Source: JAENVT01 sp031373785
GTDB lineage: Bacteria; Actinomycetota; Acidimicrobiia; Acidimicrobiales; Ilumatobacteraceae
DNA: 5,619 nt
NCBI GenBank assembly: GCA_031373785.1
Contig: JANMNE010000203.1
Coordinates: 1-5,619, forward strand
Reading direction: 5' to 3'
Positions 3,582 to 5,619 of the stretch are shown here, in pieces. The notes below the pieces were generated by a model, which saw nothing but the letters and a program-made list of their open reading frames with translations, ran no database searches and had not been told where the DNA came from. A program made the position numbers and the translations under genes. The first letter of the stretch is position 1. Each line of letters opens with the position of its first letter.

Positions 3582-5619
3582 GGGTCACCACGTTGTATGC
3601 GTCGAGCGCGGCGGCGACGGCGAAGTACTACGCGGAGTATCTGGCGCGGGCACCTGGTGAGGTCGATGGTGTGTGGACCGGCACCCAGGCGGACGCGCTC
3701 GGTCTCAACGGGAGTGTGAGTGTTCAGGCGTTGGAGTTGCTGTTGGAGGGCCGTGACCCTGTTCGTGGGACACGGCTCGGCTACCCGCTCACCGACCGCA
3801 CACTCACCGACGGTCGGGTGGTCCGCGCCGTCGCCGGGTTTGATGCGACGTTCTCGGCGCCGAAGTCGGTCAGCGTTCTGTGGGCCTTGACCCAGAACCC
3901 GCGGCTACTCGAGGCCCACGATGCTGCAGTCACCGCGGCGCTGGCGCATTTGGAGCGGTTCGGGTCGACAACACGAGTACGTGCTGATGGTCGTCGGCTG
4001 CATCCGGACTCGCAAGGTTTGATGATTGCCACGTTCCGCCAAACGACCTCGCGCGCCGACGATCCGCAGCTGCACACCCACGCGGTGGTCTCAGCGAAGG
4101 TGCAAACCGTGGACGGTCGCTGGCTGGCCCTCGACGCCCGCTACTTGAAGCGCTATCAGCGGATGCTCGGCGGCCTGTATCAGTCGGTGTTGCGCAGCGA
4201 GCTCGTGGATCGTTTGGGGGTGGCGTGGGGCCCGATCGTCAACGGCCAAGCGGAGATCACCGGTATGCCCGCCGAGTTGTTGGAGGTGTTCTCCAAGCGC
4301 AGCTCACAAGTCGATGTCGCCTTGGCTGCCAAACTCAGCGAGTTCCGTGATCGTGAGCGTCGTGACCCGACCCGGTGGGAACGCGCCGCTCTGACTCGCG
4401 AGGCGTCTGCGGACACGCGTGGTCACAAGACCGGCAACGGTGTCACAGATCTGCAGTCACGGTGGACCGCCGAGGCCGCAGCGCTCGGGTGGACAGCGGT
4501 CGGCGTCTCCGAGAACGTGACCGATGTGGGGAGGGAGTTGAATGCTGAGCCGACACCGAAAACGACCGCAGCTGAGGTGGTGGAGGCGTTGTCGGTGGGC
4601 GGGTCGACATGGAACCGTGCCGACGTGATCCGTGCCCTGTGTGATGTGCAACGGCCGCTGCCAGGCATGCCGGCGGCGCGGTGGGCTCAGACCCTGGAGC
4701 GGGTGTGCGACGCGGTGATCGGCTCGTGTGTCGAGCTCGACCCGGTCGAAGCGGCGGCGCCACGACGGATCTCGGATGGTCGATCGTTGTGGCTGGAACC
4801 GGTCGCACCGCACTTCACCACGGAACGGGTGTTGGCCGAAGAGGAATACATTCTGTCGTGGGCGCTCGACGCTCAAACCCTCGACCCGCAACCGTCCGCC
4901 ACGGTCGAGCGCGGACAGCTCGATGTGCTGCAGGCCGATGTCGCCGCCGCGGTCGCCGGCCACGACCGGCTCGTGCTCGCGGTCGGCCCGGCCGGGACCG
5001 GCAAGACCACCACGCTGCGCGCCGCCGCGCTCGACCTCGATCGGCACGGCCACCACGTGTTCGGGGTGGCCCCGTCGGCGAAAGCCGCGCGGGTACTGGA
5101 GCGTGAGACCGGGATCGCCTCGGACACGCTCGCCAAACTGCTCTACGAATGGCAACGCGACGACCGCCCACCACTCGACCGCTACCAACTCCCCGCTGGC
5201 ACGACAGTGATCGTCGACGAGGCCGGGATGGTCGGCACCGGGGCGCTGGCCCGCCTGGTCGGCCTCGCCGAACTACACGATTGGCGCCTCGCTCTGATTG
5301 GCGATCACCGCCAACTGCAAGCCGTCGGCCGTGGCGGGCTGTTTCACGAGTTGTGCGTCACCGGGCGAAGCATCGAGTTGAGCCGCATCCACCGCTTCGA
5401 CCAAGCGTGGGAAGCAGCCGCGTCCTTACAACTACGACACGGAGACCCACGAGGCCTCAACGCCTACTTCGACCACGATCGAGTGATCGCCGACACCTTC
5501 GACAACCACCTCGCCCGGATCGCCGACCTGTGGCTCGACACCACGGCACGTCACGGCACGGCGGCGATCACCGCCTCGACCAACGAACACGTCGACGCGA
5601 TCAACACGGCCGTCCAAAC
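3575..5619 (+). CDS. MobF/TrwC-type conjugative relaxase-helicase, cut by the window end
   Basis: The frame runs from ATG 3575 (GGGA five bases upstream) without a stop to the right edge, giving 681 residues. The N-terminal relaxase domain (about 1-310) would nick oriT and stay bound to the 5' end of the transferred strand. Visible marks are tyrosines Y18, Y19 and Y22 (AKYYAEYL), TFSAPKSVSVLW (92-103), the metal motif DPQLHTHAVV with H167 and H169, and FSKRSSQV (239-246). The C-terminal part is a RecD-like superfamily 1 helicase: Q motif (ERGQLDVLQ, 445-453), Walker A GPAGTGKTT (471-479), Walker B VIVDEAGMV (545-553), motif III LIGDHRQLQAVG (574-585) and IELSRIHRF (600-608). TAAITASTNEHVDAIN (662-677) follows; motifs V and VI should lie off the edge. 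Oddly, the first metal-ligand histidine is glutamine (Q156 in FRQTTSR), and no second tyrosine pair is present near residues 26-27. It ends the operon starting at 2826. Confidence 0.95.
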   Translation, partial: MLRVTTLYASSAAATAKYYAEYLARAPGEVDGVWTGTQADALGLNGSVSVQALELLLEGRDPVRGTRLGYPLTDRTLTDGRVVRAVAGFDATFSAPKSVSVLWALTQNPRLLEAHDAAVTAALAHLERFGSTTRVRADGRRLHPDSQGLMIATFRQTTSRADDPQLHTHAVVSAKVQTVDGRWLALDARYLKRYQRMLGGLYQSVLRSELVDRLGVAWGPIVNGQAEITGMPAELLEVFSKRSSQVDVALAAKLSEFRDRERRDPTRWERAALTREASADTRGHKTGNGVTDLQSRWTAEAAALGWTAVGVSENVTDVGRELNAEPTPKTTAAEVVEALSVGGSTWNRADVIRALCDVQRPLPGMPAARWAQTLERVCDAVIGSCVELDPVEAAAPRRISDGRSLWLEPVAPHFTTERVLAEEEYILSWALDAQTLDPQPSATVERGQLDVLQADVAAAVAGHDRLVLAVGPAGTGKTTTLRAAALDLDRHGHHVFGVAPSAKAARVLERETGIASDTLAKLLYEWQRDDRPPLDRYQLPAGTTVIVDEAGMVGTGALARLVGLAELHDWRLALIGDHRQLQAVGRGGLFHELCVTGRSIELSRIHRFDQAWEAAASLQLRHGDPRGLNAYFDHDRVIADTFDNHLARIADLWLDTTARHGTAAITASTNEHVDAINTAVQ

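Noticed and set aside
4457..5188. Long minus-strand open frame (243 codons) inside the relaxase gene
   Set aside because: It lies opposite clear relaxase-helicase motifs (Walker A and neighbours), is rich in Arg/Gly/His as expected from the complement of GC-rich codons, and shows no recognisable domain.

Overview
The window is GC-rich with many GTG starts, RRE/AP2-type actinobacterial protein signatures and TANNNT -10 boxes lying six bases in front of start codons (a leaderless-mRNA layout). All of this fits a high-GC actinobacterium. The Acidimicrobiia are a reasonable guess, but no marker here fixes the taxon. The content is accessory: an integrative and mobilisable or conjugative element, or an integrated plasmid. 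No rRNA, tRNA, CRISPR array or insertion sequence was seen.

Layout from left to right. (1) 35-1165 is an intact tyrosine recombinase (integrase), possibly translationally coupled to a gene lying off the left edge. (2) 1281-1469, minus strand, is a 62-residue DUF5678-like protein, convergent with the integrase. (3) 1520-2562 is a toxin-antitoxin island. It holds an orphan VapB-like antitoxin, a short frameshifted remnant that looks like the N-terminus of its lost PIN toxin, and then a second, paralogous VapB-like antitoxin with an intact VapC-type PIN ribonuclease. (4) 2563-2825 is a regulatory gap with a near-consensus CRP-type palindrome and a short direct repeat. (5) 2826-3104 and 3112-3495 are two small DNA-binding proteins in a tight operon: an excisionase-type helix-turn-helix protein, then a winged helix-turn-helix protein. 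(6) 3507-3581 is a possible 24-codon coupling peptide that overlaps the next start. (7) 3575 to the right edge is the largest gene, a MobF/TrwC-type relaxase with a RecD-like helicase domain. It is cut by the window end at residue 681.

As a working model, the integrase moves the element in and out of the chromosome and the relaxase-helicase nicks and unwinds it for transfer. The two small DNA-binding proteins in front of the relaxase probably control that operon, and the VapBC pair stabilises the element in the host. The least ordinary points are a relaxase whose first metal-ligand histidine is glutamine and whose second tyrosine pair is missing, and the antitoxin duplication with a decayed first toxin.
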